Part shown: piece by piece, positions 28,415-36,340 of the stretch
Position numbering within the stretch: the first letter of the stretch is position 1
Layout: each line of letters starts with the position of its first letter
NCBI GenBank assembly: GCA_910575545.1
Contig: CAJTFH010000009.1
Location: 1-64,000, forward strand
Length of the DNA stretch: 64,000 nucleotides
Reading direction: 5' to 3'
Origin: Bacteroidales bacterium
GTDB lineage: Bacteria; Bacteroidota; Bacteroidia; Bacteroidales; Muribaculaceae
Translations under genes and position numbers: made by a program
The notes under the pieces: generated by a model
Told to the model about the DNA's origin: nothing
The model's input: only the letters and a program-made list of their open reading frames with translations
The model's database searches: none

Positions 28415-28472
28415 CGAAGTGAACCGCATCTCAAAAGTCCGTTGCAAAACTTTTGAGGTGCGGTTCACTTCG
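28415..28472 (-). terminator. Large hairpin after hom
   Basis: Arms of 24 bases (28415-28438 and 28449-28472) are complementary except for one T opposite G, around a 10-base loop. It lies 11 bases after the hom stop and ahead of the neuC-type promoter. No U-run follows on the minus strand, so it may protect RNA ends or end transcription by another route. Confidence 0.65.
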
Positions 28473-28483
28473 TGATATTCCTG

Positions 28484-29689
28484 TTATTCTTCAAAGAATA
28501 TGGGGATATTGGCGAGGAATGTGTCGGGAGAGGATAGGAGTGGGCGGTTTGCAATCAGGTCGCTCAGGAGGATGTCGCCGATTACATAATTGCTTTCGTC
28601 GGAGATGTATTTCTCGCGGATGCGGGTGAATGGCAGTAGCGATGGGATATCTGTGGTTGAATAACGCACATAGACTCGTAGTGTTATATCTGTCGAATAC
28701 TCCGGACGGTCGGGATAGGCCATTTTTTTGTATTCATACCGGTAGTCGTGCTGCCTGGCCATAATGTCGCTGAGAATTGATGATGCGGTAGGAAGGCTCC
28801 CCGCACCTTTCCCGAACATGAATTGCCGGTCGTAGCACTCGCCGCGTATAACAACGCCGTTGTATTCGTCGTCAACGCTGTAGATATAGCGTGAAGGGCT
28901 GACGAATTCAGGCATAACGAACATTGTGAAAGTCAATGGTGACACCTTCACAACCTGGGCAACGAGTTTGATTTTCACACGTTTCTCGCGTGCATACCGT
29001 ATGTCGGAATCATGGATATTGGTGATGCCATAAGTGAATATGTCTGTAGGGGGGACATAGACGCCGAGAGCGTGGACGGTGATGATTATCAGCTTGAACA
29101 GTGAGTCGAACCCCTCGATGTCGAAGGAGGGGTCGCTTTCGGCGAATCCGAGCTGCTGGGCGCGGCGGAGTGCTTCGTCGTAGGGTTCCCCATGGTCGAA
29201 CACACGCGACAGGATGTAGTTCGACGAACCGTTGAGTATTCCTTTCACTTCAAGCAGCAGGTCGTTGTCGTAGTATTCCTCAAGGTTGCGGATTACGGGA
29301 ATCGAGCCGCAGGATGATGCATCGTAGAGCAGTGCGGTGTTGTGTCGTCTCTGTAGAGCTATGAGTTCGGGCAGATGCCTGGCTATCATGGCCTTGTTGC
29401 CGGAGACCACCGGTATGCCGCGCCGCAGGGCTGATGTGACTATGCCATAGGATGCTTCGGCGTTGTCGACTACCTCCACAATCAGGTTTATATCGGAGTC
29501 AAGGAGGATTTCGTCGGGATTATCAGTGAGTATCGAGCTGTCTATGCTGATGTCACGCGGCTTTGTCAAGTCGCGCACGCATATGCGCTTTATCTCGGCA
29601 TGGGCGTTTTTGGCACGGGCCATGACGCTCACGATTCCTTGTCCGACTACTCCTAGCCCGAACAACCCGATGTTGATGTTTTGTTGCAT
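28484..29689 (-). CDS. hom: Homoserine dehydrogenase
   Basis: A 401-residue monofunctional enzyme that reduces aspartate semialdehyde to homoserine, the branch point to methionine and threonine. The NAD(P)-binding loop GLFGLGVVGQGIV opens the protein; SGNKAMIARHLPEL, the catalytic-core KGILNGSSNYILSRV, GFAESDPSFDIEGFDSLFK (split across 150 to 215) are typical. A short C-terminal part follows without a clear ACT domain. It is the last gene of metY-metX-hom, 7 bases after metX, so homoserine supply is tied to methionine demand. Confidence 0.96.
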   Translation of the reverse strand: MQQNINIGLFGLGVVGQGIVSVMARAKNAHAEIKRICVRDLTKPRDISIDSSILTDNPDEILLDSDINLIVEVVDNAEASYGIVTSALRRGIPVVSGNKAMIARHLPELIALQRRHNTALLYDASSCGSIPVIRNLEEYYDNDLLLEVKGILNGSSNYILSRVFDHGEPYDEALRRAQQLGFAESDPSFDIEGFDSLFKLIIITVHALGVYVPPTDIFTYGITNIHDSDIRYAREKRVKIKLVAQVVKVSPLTFTMFVMPEFVSPSRYIYSVDDEYNGVVIRGECYDRQFMFGKGAGSLPTASSILSDIMARQHDYRYEYKKMAYPDRPEYSTDITLRVYVRYSTTDIPSLLPFTRIREKYISDESNYVIGDILLSDLIANRPLLSSPDTFLANIPIFFEE

Positions 29690-29696
29690 AAGATGG

Positions 29697-30713
29697 TTAT
29701 TGGGATAACATGAACGGGGTTAGTATTTCGTTGAGTTGCGAGTGTTCCACCAGGAAGCCGTCGTGGCCGAATGGGGAGGATATTTCACGGTATACCGCTC
29801 CCGGAATCCTGGCGGCAAGCTGCCGCATTTCCGGCGGAGTGAAGATTATATCCGTGGTCAGACCTATGACTATTGTGGAGGCAGTGATGCGCTGCAGGGC
29901 GTTGTCAACTCCTCCACGGCCACGGCCCACATTGTGGGTATCGAATGCATCGAGTATGGCCACGTATGAATAGGCGTTGTAGCGGCGGCAGAGTTTTTCG
30001 CCTTGGTATTGTTGGTAGGAACATGCCCGATGGGTCTGTGGCAGCTGGTCTGACGGGTTTTGCTGGGTGATGTTGTAGCCGTCAGGCCCCCGGTAGGTCA
30101 GCAGCCCGATTGCTCGTGCGGCTGCCAGACCGGCCATGGCTGCGTCGGGTCGATGTTCGCCATATGTCTTGTCAGCGAGGATTGCCATGCGTTGGGTTTC
30201 GTCGATAGCTATAGTCCATGGCGACGCTTTTGCGTCGGTGGCGATTAGAATCAGTTTGTCGAACCTGGAAGGCTCTTCGACAGCCCATTCTGTTGCCTGG
30301 AAACCACCCACGCTGCTCCCCACCAGGGCATGGATTCTTCCTATGCCGAGGCTGTCGGCGAGGAGGGCATGGGCATGAGCCATGTCGCGGATGGTGAACC
30401 GTGGAAAATCATTGTAGTATGGTTTTCCGGTGTTGGGATTAACGGATAGCGGCCCTGTGGTGCCGTAGTGGGATCCAAGGATGTTTGCGCACACCACAAA
30501 CCATTTGTTTGGGTCGAGGAAGCATCCCCCCTCAACTGTGTGTGGCCACCAGTCGGCCACGTCGCTGTTGGCGGTGAGGGCATGGCAGACCCACACAACG
30601 TTGTCGTGTGAGCTGTTGAGTGTGCCGTATGTGTGGTAGGCGATGGTCAACTCCGGCAGTTCCCCTCCGAGTTCGAGGGGGAACGGGTCGGAGTGTCGGT
30701 AATATTGTGTCAT
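29697..30713 (-). CDS. metX: Homoserine O-acetyltransferase
   Basis: A 338-residue alpha/beta-hydrolase-fold enzyme that activates homoserine with an acyl group from acyl-CoA for methionine synthesis. Marks are TYGTLN near the start, VVCANILGSHYGTTGP, the nucleophile elbow VGSSVGGFQATEW with the catalytic Ser, and the late Asp and His (GHDGFLVEH). A TTG start at 30764 would overlap metY by 29 bases and adds residues unlike the family; the ATG at 30713 begins MTQYYRHSDPFPLELG and leaves a 22-base gap. Acetyl rather than succinyl is inferred from the partner MetY, which uses O-acetylhomoserine. Confidence 0.95.
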   Translation of the reverse strand: MTQYYRHSDPFPLELGGELPELTIAYHTYGTLNSSHDNVVWVCHALTANSDVADWWPHTVEGGCFLDPNKWFVVCANILGSHYGTTGPLSVNPNTGKPYYNDFPRFTIRDMAHAHALLADSLGIGRIHALVGSSVGGFQATEWAVEEPSRFDKLILIATDAKASPWTIAIDETQRMAILADKTYGEHRPDAAMAGLAAARAIGLLTYRGPDGYNITQQNPSDQLPQTHRACSYQQYQGEKLCRRYNAYSYVAILDAFDTHNVGRGRGGVDNALQRITASTIVIGLTTDIIFTPPEMRQLAARIPGAVYREISSPFGHDGFLVEHSQLNEILTPFMLSQ

Positions 30714-30735
30714 GTTTGCCTTTGCAGTGGGGATG

Positions 30736-32022
30736 TTATTCAACGTGTGTGAATGCCTGTTCAAAGTCGTCGATTATATCGTCGACATCCTCAAGCCCGA
30801 GTGATATTCGGAGGAGTGTCGGGGTGACACCGGCGGCTTTGAGATCGGCTTCGCTGAGCTGTTTATGGGTTGTTGAGGCCGGATGGGTCACAACTGTTAT
30901 CGAGTCGCCGATCATGGTCATGTGGGCGGCGAGTCTGAGAGCCTCGACAAACCTTACGGTGCTTTCGAGTGAGCCTTTCAATTCAACATTAAGCACAGCC
31001 GATGCACCGTGGCGGAAATATTTCTTTGCGTTTTCATAGCCGGGATGGTCCGGGAAGCCGACATAGCTGACCCTCTCTACTTTCGGATGGTTTTTGAGAT
31101 GCTCGGCCAGAAGGCGGGTTGATTCCACTTCGTGGCGCACGCGCAGTGAGAGGGTTTCGAGACCGAGCGCCATAAGGTAGCTGTCGAAGGCCGACGGTGA
31201 TGCACCAAGGTCGCGCAGTCCGTCAACACGGCATTTCACAATGAAAGCTGCGTTGCCGAATGCTTCGTAGAGGTTTAGTCCGTGGTACCCTTCCGACGGG
31301 CCGTCGATTCCAGGGAATCTGCCGCAATCCCAAGGGAAATTACCTCCGTCTATAATCACACCACCCATCGCGGTGCCGTGGCCGTTAATCCATTTTGTGG
31401 CCGAATCGACAACGATGTTCGCGCCCCAGTCGAAGGGGTTGCACAGATATCCTCCCGCACCGAAAGTGTTGTCGACAATCAGGGGCACGTTGTTTTCACG
31501 GGCTACTTTGGCAATCCCCTCGATGTCGGGAACTATGCATGTCGGGTTACCCATGCTTTCGATAAACATGGCGCGGGTGCGGTTATCGATGAGCGATGCG
31601 AAATCTTCGGGTGATTCAGAAGGTGCGATTCTTACTTCGATGCCGAGGCGGCGCAGGGTGTGGCGGAACTGGTTGTATGTGCCACCGTATAGAAACGGTG
31701 AGGCCACTATGTTGTCGCCGGCTGAAGCAAGGGCCGTTATGGTAATCAGTATCGCAGACATGCCTGAAGCTACCGCTAATGCTCCTACTGCGCCGTAAAG
31801 GGCTGCTATGCGCTCTTCATAGGCAGAAGTTGTTGGGTTCTGGAGGCGGGTGTAGATGTTGCCACCTTCAGACAGTTCAAACAGACGGGCTGCATAATCG
31901 CATGTCTTGAACCGGTAGGCTGCAGTGGGGTAGATTGCCATGCCGCGTGAACCTGTCGGTTCGGCAGGATTAAGTCCGGCATGAATCTGGCGTGTGGCAA
32001 AACGAAGTTTATTGAAATCCAT
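30736..32022 (-). CDS. metY: O-acetylhomoserine sulfhydrylase (aminocarboxypropyltransferase)
   Basis: A 428-residue PLP enzyme that makes homocysteine from O-acetylhomoserine and sulfide. It has the family start FATRQIHAGLNPAEPTGSRG, YTRLQNPTTSAYEERIAAL, the PLP-Lys in DSATKWINGHGT and the late SLGLEDVDDIIDDFEQA. It is the first gene of metY-metX-hom. The transcript begins about 270 bases upstream and carries a Met-rich leader ORF and a strong hairpin, a likely attenuator. Confidence 0.96.
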   Translation of the reverse strand: MDFNKLRFATRQIHAGLNPAEPTGSRGMAIYPTAAYRFKTCDYAARLFELSEGGNIYTRLQNPTTSAYEERIAALYGAVGALAVASGMSAILITITALASAGDNIVASPFLYGGTYNQFRHTLRRLGIEVRIAPSESPEDFASLIDNRTRAMFIESMGNPTCIVPDIEGIAKVARENNVPLIVDNTFGAGGYLCNPFDWGANIVVDSATKWINGHGTAMGGVIIDGGNFPWDCGRFPGIDGPSEGYHGLNLYEAFGNAAFIVKCRVDGLRDLGASPSAFDSYLMALGLETLSLRVRHEVESTRLLAEHLKNHPKVERVSYVGFPDHPGYENAKKYFRHGASAVLNVELKGSLESTVRFVEALRLAAHMTMIGDSITVVTHPASTTHKQLSEADLKAAGVTPTLLRISLGLEDVDDIIDDFEQAFTHVE

Positions 32023-32094
32023 TTTAGTTATCTATAATAAGTTTGTTTATTTGTCGCAATTAGTCCTTATTTCTCAGATTCGAGAACTTTCAGG

Positions 32095-32142
32095 TTATAG
32101 ACAGACGGCTTTCGCAGTGTTGCGGAAGCCGTCTGTCTATAA
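32095..32142 (-). terminator. Attenuator-like hairpin in the metY leader
   Basis: Two 22-base arms (32142 to 32121 and 32116 to 32095, minus strand) pair at 21 positions around a 4-base loop ACAC. It lies between the leader ORF stop and the metY ATG. The part CGGCTTCC of its 5' arm (32124-32131) is an exact complement of GGAAGCCG at the end of the leader ORF (32173-32180), giving a possible alternative fold. No U-run follows, so termination, if it occurs, may be Rho-linked or unusual. Confidence 0.65.
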
Positions 32143-32165
32143 GGTCAATATGATATATGACAATT

Positions 32166-32267
32166 TTACACCCGGCTTCCTCGGTTGCACATGCACATCA
32201 TCTCCATCATCATGCCTTGTGGCTTGATGTTAATTGGCAAGTTATATGCAGGATAGAGATTAGCCAT
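32166..32267 (-). CDS. Met/Cys-rich leader peptide of the metY-metX-hom operon
   Basis: A 33-codon ORF (ATG at 32267, TAA at 32166-32168) lies in the transcribed leader of the methionine operon. Residues 19 to 27 read MMMEMMCMC: six Met and two Cys in nine codons. The last codons, GGA-AGC-CGG, contain the sequence that can pair with the 5' arm of the downstream hairpin. A ribosome slowed at Met codons would leave this segment free; one that reaches the stop would cover it. This is the classical attenuator design, so the peptide itself probably has no function beyond being translated. No ribosome binding site is obvious, as is usual in Bacteroidota. Translation is inferred, not shown. Confidence 0.75.
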   Translation of the reverse strand: MANLYPAYNLPINIKPQGMMMEMMCMCNRGSRV

Positions 32268-32298
32268 AGGTGTTTGGCGTTTTGTTATTAATTTCTTG

Positions 32299-32329
32299 CA
32301 AAGTTAATCGTTTTCTTCAAATCTGCAAA
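32299..32329 (-). promoter_or_regulatory. Promoter of the metY-metX-hom operon
   Basis: On the minus strand a TTTG (32326-32329) is followed after 19 bases by TAACTTTG (32299-32306), a full Bacteroidota promoter. The start site would be near 32293, about 26 bases before the leader-peptide ATG and about 270 before metY. The gap 32023-32353 is accounted for by this promoter, the leader ORF and the hairpin. Confidence 0.82.
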
Positions 32330-32353
32330 ATTAAAAATAGGAAAGCGCAGGAG

Positions 32354-33709
32354 TCAAGAGCGCGTCCAGCGGAATCTGTGGTGGAAAAAGATATGGAGAA
32401 CGCGTACGGTGAGATAAGACAGCATGGCACATAAGGCAAGAGGCAAAAGCAGCACACTTCCTCCGGAAGCCATCTCGGCTGTTAGGAAAACTGCCATCAG
32501 AGGGGCCTGGATTGCACCGGCCATCACTGCTGCCATGCCTAAGAATACGAAAATGCCGATAGGTAGGCCTGACATGAAGAAGGTGTTGAACGTGGCGGCA
32601 AACAGGAATCCTGCAACCGCTCCGGCGAACAGCGTGGGTGCGAAATCTCCGGCTACCCCGCCTCCGCTATTGGTTGAGGATGTTGCAAAAGCTTTAACTG
32701 CCAATATGCCTGCCGCCATAAGAATCGGTGTCATGGTTTGGGCGCCGTCGGATGCAAACAGGCTGAAATTGGTGAAATCGCCACCATCGCCGGAGAGGAG
32801 TTTGTCGATGAACCCGTAGCCTTCGCCATATAGCGGAGGGAAGAGGAAGACCGCCACTGCAATTATGCTGCCTGCGATGATGTTTTTTGCCCATGGATTT
32901 CCCATTGTTGAATACCAATGGGTCATAAACCTCATGATGTGGGAATAATAGGCTGAATACAAGCCGCAGAACAGGCCGAGAACAACCACATAAGGCATCC
33001 ATCCCCACTGCATCGGTGCAATTGATTCAAACCGTATGTCGGGTGTGCATCCCGACCAGACATATGCTGTGAGAGCCGCTGTGACTGAGGAGGTGAACAC
33101 TGCGATTACAGCGACAGCCGACAGGCCCATGCAAAGCACTTCGATGGAAAATAGGGCTCCACCTACCGGAGCTTTAAATATGCCTGCGATTCCGGCTGAT
33201 GCTCCGCAGGCAATCATCACTTTCGTCAAGGCCGGGGTTATGCCGAACAGCCGCCCTATATTGCTGCCGATTGCCGCTCCGGCATATGCAATAGGGCCTT
33301 CTGACCCGGCTGACCCTCCGAACCCCAATGTTATTGAGCTGGCGAGAATCGGTGAATATGTCAGGTCTGTGGGTAGATGGTATCTATGATGTGCCAGGCT
33401 TTTGCTTAGGCGGTCGACTCCGTGGAAGATTTCCCGCTGTAATATATATCGTTGGAAAATGCCTGTGAGAAGTATTCCCAAAATGGGTGAAATCAAAAGG
33501 GTATAGTTGGCATTGTCGGGATTCAGCCCGTCGGTCATCGGCCCCGATACCCATGCAACCAGGCATTTGAGCAGATGCGCACCACTGCCGGTTATCAATC
33601 CTGTAATGACCGCGAGTATGATAATCAGCACCTTCGACGGCAGATGTTGGCGACATGAAGCGGTGAAACCGTTCCATGCCGCATATTTCATATGTATGTC
33701 TTTTCTCAT
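32354..33709 (-). CDS. ClC-family chloride channel or H+/Cl- antiporter
   Basis: A 451-residue membrane protein with about ten hydrophobic segments. The ion-pathway motifs are present: GSAGSEGPIAYAGAAIG with the gating Glu near residue 140, a GVAGDFAPTLFAGAVAG segment (GxFxP-like) near 355, and a helix-N region late in the chain. No CBS domains follow, as in ClcA. Whether it is an exchanger or a channel cannot be decided. The ATG at 33709 is used; a TTG at 33736 and an ATG at 33691 (MKYAAW) are alternatives. It diverges from the nfnA gene. Confidence 0.9.
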   Translation of the reverse strand: MRKDIHMKYAAWNGFTASCRQHLPSKVLIIILAVITGLITGSGAHLLKCLVAWVSGPMTDGLNPDNANYTLLISPILGILLTGIFQRYILQREIFHGVDRLSKSLAHHRYHLPTDLTYSPILASSITLGFGGSAGSEGPIAYAGAAIGSNIGRLFGITPALTKVMIACGASAGIAGIFKAPVGGALFSIEVLCMGLSAVAVIAVFTSSVTAALTAYVWSGCTPDIRFESIAPMQWGWMPYVVVLGLFCGLYSAYYSHIMRFMTHWYSTMGNPWAKNIIAGSIIAVAVFLFPPLYGEGYGFIDKLLSGDGGDFTNFSLFASDGAQTMTPILMAAGILAVKAFATSSTNSGGGVAGDFAPTLFAGAVAGFLFAATFNTFFMSGLPIGIFVFLGMAAVMAGAIQAPLMAVFLTAEMASGGSVLLLPLALCAMLSYLTVRVLHIFFHHRFRWTRS

Positions 33710-33800
33710 GTGGCAATCATCCCTGTTCTCTCTCAATTATATAACTTTATGGGTAATAATAAGGTTTTGGCCGGCGGGGATAAAAAACATGATTATGAAG

Positions 33801-33831
33801 TTTGCCGCCACGCAAGAATTGACTACCTTTG
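33801..33831 (+). promoter_or_regulatory. Promoter of the nfnAB pair
   Basis: TTTG at 33801-33804, 19 bases, then TACCTTTG at 33824-33831. It lies inside the longer open frame that starts at 33829, and so supports the ATG at 33883 as the true start. Confidence 0.8.
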
Positions 33832-33882
33832 CGTTACTTGAAATCTATTGCCGAGTCAACGAAAACAACTAAAAACAGTTCA

Positions 33883-34674
33883 ATGAACAAAATATTAGAG
33901 AAGAAGTATTTCTCGGAAAAGGTGGTGCAGCTGATAGTGGAGGCTCCTATGATTGCACGCTCCCGCAAACCGGGTCACTTCGTTATAGTTATCTGCGATG
34001 AAAAAGGGGAACGCATTCCGCTGACTATAGCTGATGCGGATGAGGCCCGCGGCACCATCACACTGATTGTGCAGGCAGTGGGTGAGTCGACCCGTGCTAT
34101 CTGTGCCAAAGAAGCCGGAGAATATCTCCGCGATGTGGTAGGGCCGTTGGGGCGTGCGACCGATATCGCCAATTACGGCACAGTGGTGTGTTGTGGCGGT
34201 GGTGTGGGGGTGGCTCCTCTTCTTCCGATTCTGAAAGCCATGAAGGCTGCCGGAAACAGGGTTATATCCATTCTTGCGGCTCGCACTAAGGATTTGATTA
34301 TCCTCGAAGACCAGGTGCGCGAGCATTCCGATGAAGTTGTTATAATGACTGACGACGGTTCATATGGTCAGAAAGGATTGGTGACAGACGGATTGGAAGC
34401 GGTTATTATCCGCGAGAAGGTAGACCTGGTCTGCACCATAGGCCCGGCTATAATGATGAAGTTCGTGGCATTGCTGACAAAAAAATATGAGGTTCCGACC
34501 ATCTGCTCGCTTAATACCATAATGGTTGACGGCACGGGGATGTGCGGGGCTTGTCGTGTAACTGTAGATGGCAAGATGCGATTCGTTTGTGTCGACGGCC
34601 CTGAATTCGATGCCCATAAGGTCGATTTCGACGAGATGCTTATGCGGCTACGTCCGCTTCCGCCTAATTCCTGA
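33883..34674 (+). CDS. NfnA-type FAD/NAD-binding, [2Fe-2S] subunit (ferredoxin-NADP oxidoreductase small subunit)
   Basis: A 263-residue flavoprotein of the dihydroorotate dehydrogenase electron-transfer (PyrK-like) family. The FAD-binding barrel spans about residues 1 to 95 and the NAD-binding domain about 97 to 205 (VVCCGGGVGVAPLLPIL). The C-terminal iron-sulfur site is MVDGTGMCGACRV with Asp216, Cys221, Cys224 and Cys236; the family is known for an Asp plus three Cys around its [2Fe-2S] cluster. Adjacent to a GltD-like partner, it matches the NfnA (NfnS) subunit of electron-bifurcating NADH-dependent ferredoxin:NADP+ oxidoreductase. An older name would be sulfide dehydrogenase or PyrK-like subunit; no dihydroorotate dehydrogenase gene is nearby. 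Confidence 0.85.
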   Translation: MNKILEKKYFSEKVVQLIVEAPMIARSRKPGHFVIVICDEKGERIPLTIADADEARGTITLIVQAVGESTRAICAKEAGEYLRDVVGPLGRATDIANYGTVVCCGGGVGVAPLLPILKAMKAAGNRVISILAARTKDLIILEDQVREHSDEVVIMTDDGSYGQKGLVTDGLEAVIIREKVDLVCTIGPAIMMKFVALLTKKYEVPTICSLNTIMVDGTGMCGACRVTVDGKMRFVCVDGPEFDAHKVDFDEMLMRLRPLPPNS

Positions 34675-34709
34675 TGTGGGATAGGCGATTTTATGGGGCA
34701 TAAATCAAG

Positions 34710-34759
34710 GGATTGCCTGGAAAACAACAGAGAATCTCGTTGAAAAAGGTTGGCAATCC
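34710..34759 (+). other. Inverted repeat between nfnA and nfnB
   Basis: GGATTGCC (34710-34717) and GGCAATCC (34752-34759) are perfect complements 34 bases apart. Without a U-run it is not a clear terminator; it may modulate the ratio of the two subunits. Weakly supported. Confidence 0.3.
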
Positions 34760-34810
34760 ATGAGTTTAATTCAGAAGTCAAGATGACTTCACAATCCGCA
34801 AAATATAACC

Positions 34811-36274
34811 ATGACTACAATATCACCTCGTGATGCTGCATGGCGTGAGGAGCTCCGCAAGGCCCATAGCCCTAAGGAGCGCACTGCTATTCCGCGCGCG
34901 AAAATGACAGAACTATCCCCGGCTTACCGTGTGACCTGCAATGAAGAGGTCAACCAAGGGCTCTCCCGGGAACAGGCCGTTGTTGAGGCAACACGCTGCC
35001 TCGACTGTCCCGATCCGCAATGTGTTACGGGATGTCCTGTGGGAATCAATATCCCCGGATTCATCAAGAATATAGAGCGGGGCAACTTTTCAGAGGCCGC
35101 CATTGTGCTAAAAGAGACCTCTGCGCTTCCTGCAGTGTGCGGGCGTGTGTGCCCGCAGGAGCGGCAGTGTGAATCTAAATGTATCTACAACAAAATGCAC
35201 CGCGAACCGGTTGCGATAGGCTATCTTGAGCGTTTTGCAGCCGACACGGAGCGTTTGTCGGGTGATGCGGCTTTGCCTCCCCGTATGGCTGAAAACGGCA
35301 TTAAAGTAGCTGTTGTAGGCTCCGGCCCTGCTTCGCTGTCGTTTGCCGGAGATATGGCCAAACGTGGTTTCGAGGTGCATGTGTTCGAGGCGCTGCATGA
35401 AATCGGCGGGGTGCTGAAATATGGCATACCTGAATTCCGTCTGCCCAATGAAGTTGTGGATGTTGAAATCCGCGCCCTTGAGAAGATGGGCGTCAAGTTC
35501 CTGACAGACTGTGTGGTGGGTAAAACTCTTTCCTACGATGACCTGCTTGAGCAAGGCTTTAAAGGCGTTTTTGTGGCTTCAGGAGCGGGGTTGCCAAGGT
35601 TTATGGGTATTCCCGGAGAGAACTGCATAGGGGTGATGTCGTCGAATGAGTATCTTACCCGAGTGAATCTTATGGGGGCCGGGCGTGAAGGATGGGCAAC
35701 TCCGGTCATAAAGGGCAAGCATGTGGCTGTTGTCGGTGGTGGCAATACCGCGATGGATTCATGCCGCACGGCGCGCCGCATGGGTGCTGAGAAAGTATAT
35801 ATCGTTTACCGTCGCAGCGAGGCCGAGATGCCGGCACGTGTTGAAGAGGTTCGACATGCCAAAGAGGAAGGGGTGACTTTCCTGACCCTGCATAATCCGG
35901 TTGAATATCTTGCCGATGAGAATGGCCGCGTAAGGGCTATGCGTCTTCAGCGCATGGAGCTTGGAGAACCCGATGCTTCAGGTCGCCGCTCACCGGTGCC
36001 AGTTGAAGGCGATGTGGTTGAAATGCCTGTTGACGAAGTTATCGTGAGCGTCGGGGTGTCGCCCAATCCGTTGATCCCTAACAGCATTTCCGGACTTGAA
36101 GTTACGCGCCGCGGCACCTTGGTTGTCAATGACGACACTTTGTGCACATCGCTCCCGATGTTGTATGCCGGGGGTGATATTGTTCGCGGAGGGGCCACGG
36201 TGATACTCGCCATGGGCGACGGGCGCAGGGCCGCATCGGCGATGGCGGAAGCGCTTCTTGCTCAGAATAATTAA
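34811..36274 (+). CDS. NfnB-type glutamate synthase-like flavoprotein with two [4Fe-4S] clusters
   Basis: A 487-residue protein of the GltD/NfnB family. The N-terminal ferredoxin-like part has Cys63, Cys66, Cys71 and Cys75 (CLDCPDPQCVTGC) and Cys110, Cys114, Cys120 and Cys124 (CGRVCPQERQCESKC). Then come the FAD loop VAVVGSGPASLSFAGDMAKR and the NADP loop VAVVGGGNTAMDSCRTARR, and the late YAGGDIVRGGATVI. With the adjacent [2Fe-2S] subunit this fits NfnAB, which couples NADPH oxidation to NAD+ and ferredoxin reduction, or the reverse. The alternative is the small subunit of glutamate synthase, but no large GltB gene is in the window. Confidence 0.88.
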   Translation: MTTISPRDAAWREELRKAHSPKERTAIPRAKMTELSPAYRVTCNEEVNQGLSREQAVVEATRCLDCPDPQCVTGCPVGINIPGFIKNIERGNFSEAAIVLKETSALPAVCGRVCPQERQCESKCIYNKMHREPVAIGYLERFAADTERLSGDAALPPRMAENGIKVAVVGSGPASLSFAGDMAKRGFEVHVFEALHEIGGVLKYGIPEFRLPNEVVDVEIRALEKMGVKFLTDCVVGKTLSYDDLLEQGFKGVFVASGAGLPRFMGIPGENCIGVMSSNEYLTRVNLMGAGREGWATPVIKGKHVAVVGGGNTAMDSCRTARRMGAEKVYIVYRRSEAEMPARVEEVRHAKEEGVTFLTLHNPVEYLADENGRVRAMRLQRMELGEPDASGRRSPVPVEGDVVEMPVDEVIVSVGVSPNPLIPNSISGLEVTRRGTLVVNDDTLCTSLPMLYAGGDIVRGGATVILAMGDGRRAASAMAEALLAQNN

Positions 36275-36340
36275 GAGACCGTTTGAATTTTATTGAATCG
36301 GATTTAAGCAGTTTATAAGGATTTCAAAATATTTCAGAAT

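Noticed and set aside
30714-30764. Upstream extension of metX from a TTG
   Set aside because: It overlaps metY, uses TTG, and the added residues are unlike MetX.
32023-32353. SAM riboswitch in the metY leader
   Set aside because: I looked for the conserved core and four-way junction of SAM-I and for compact SAM-II features and did not find them; the leader is explained by the peptide ORF and hairpin.
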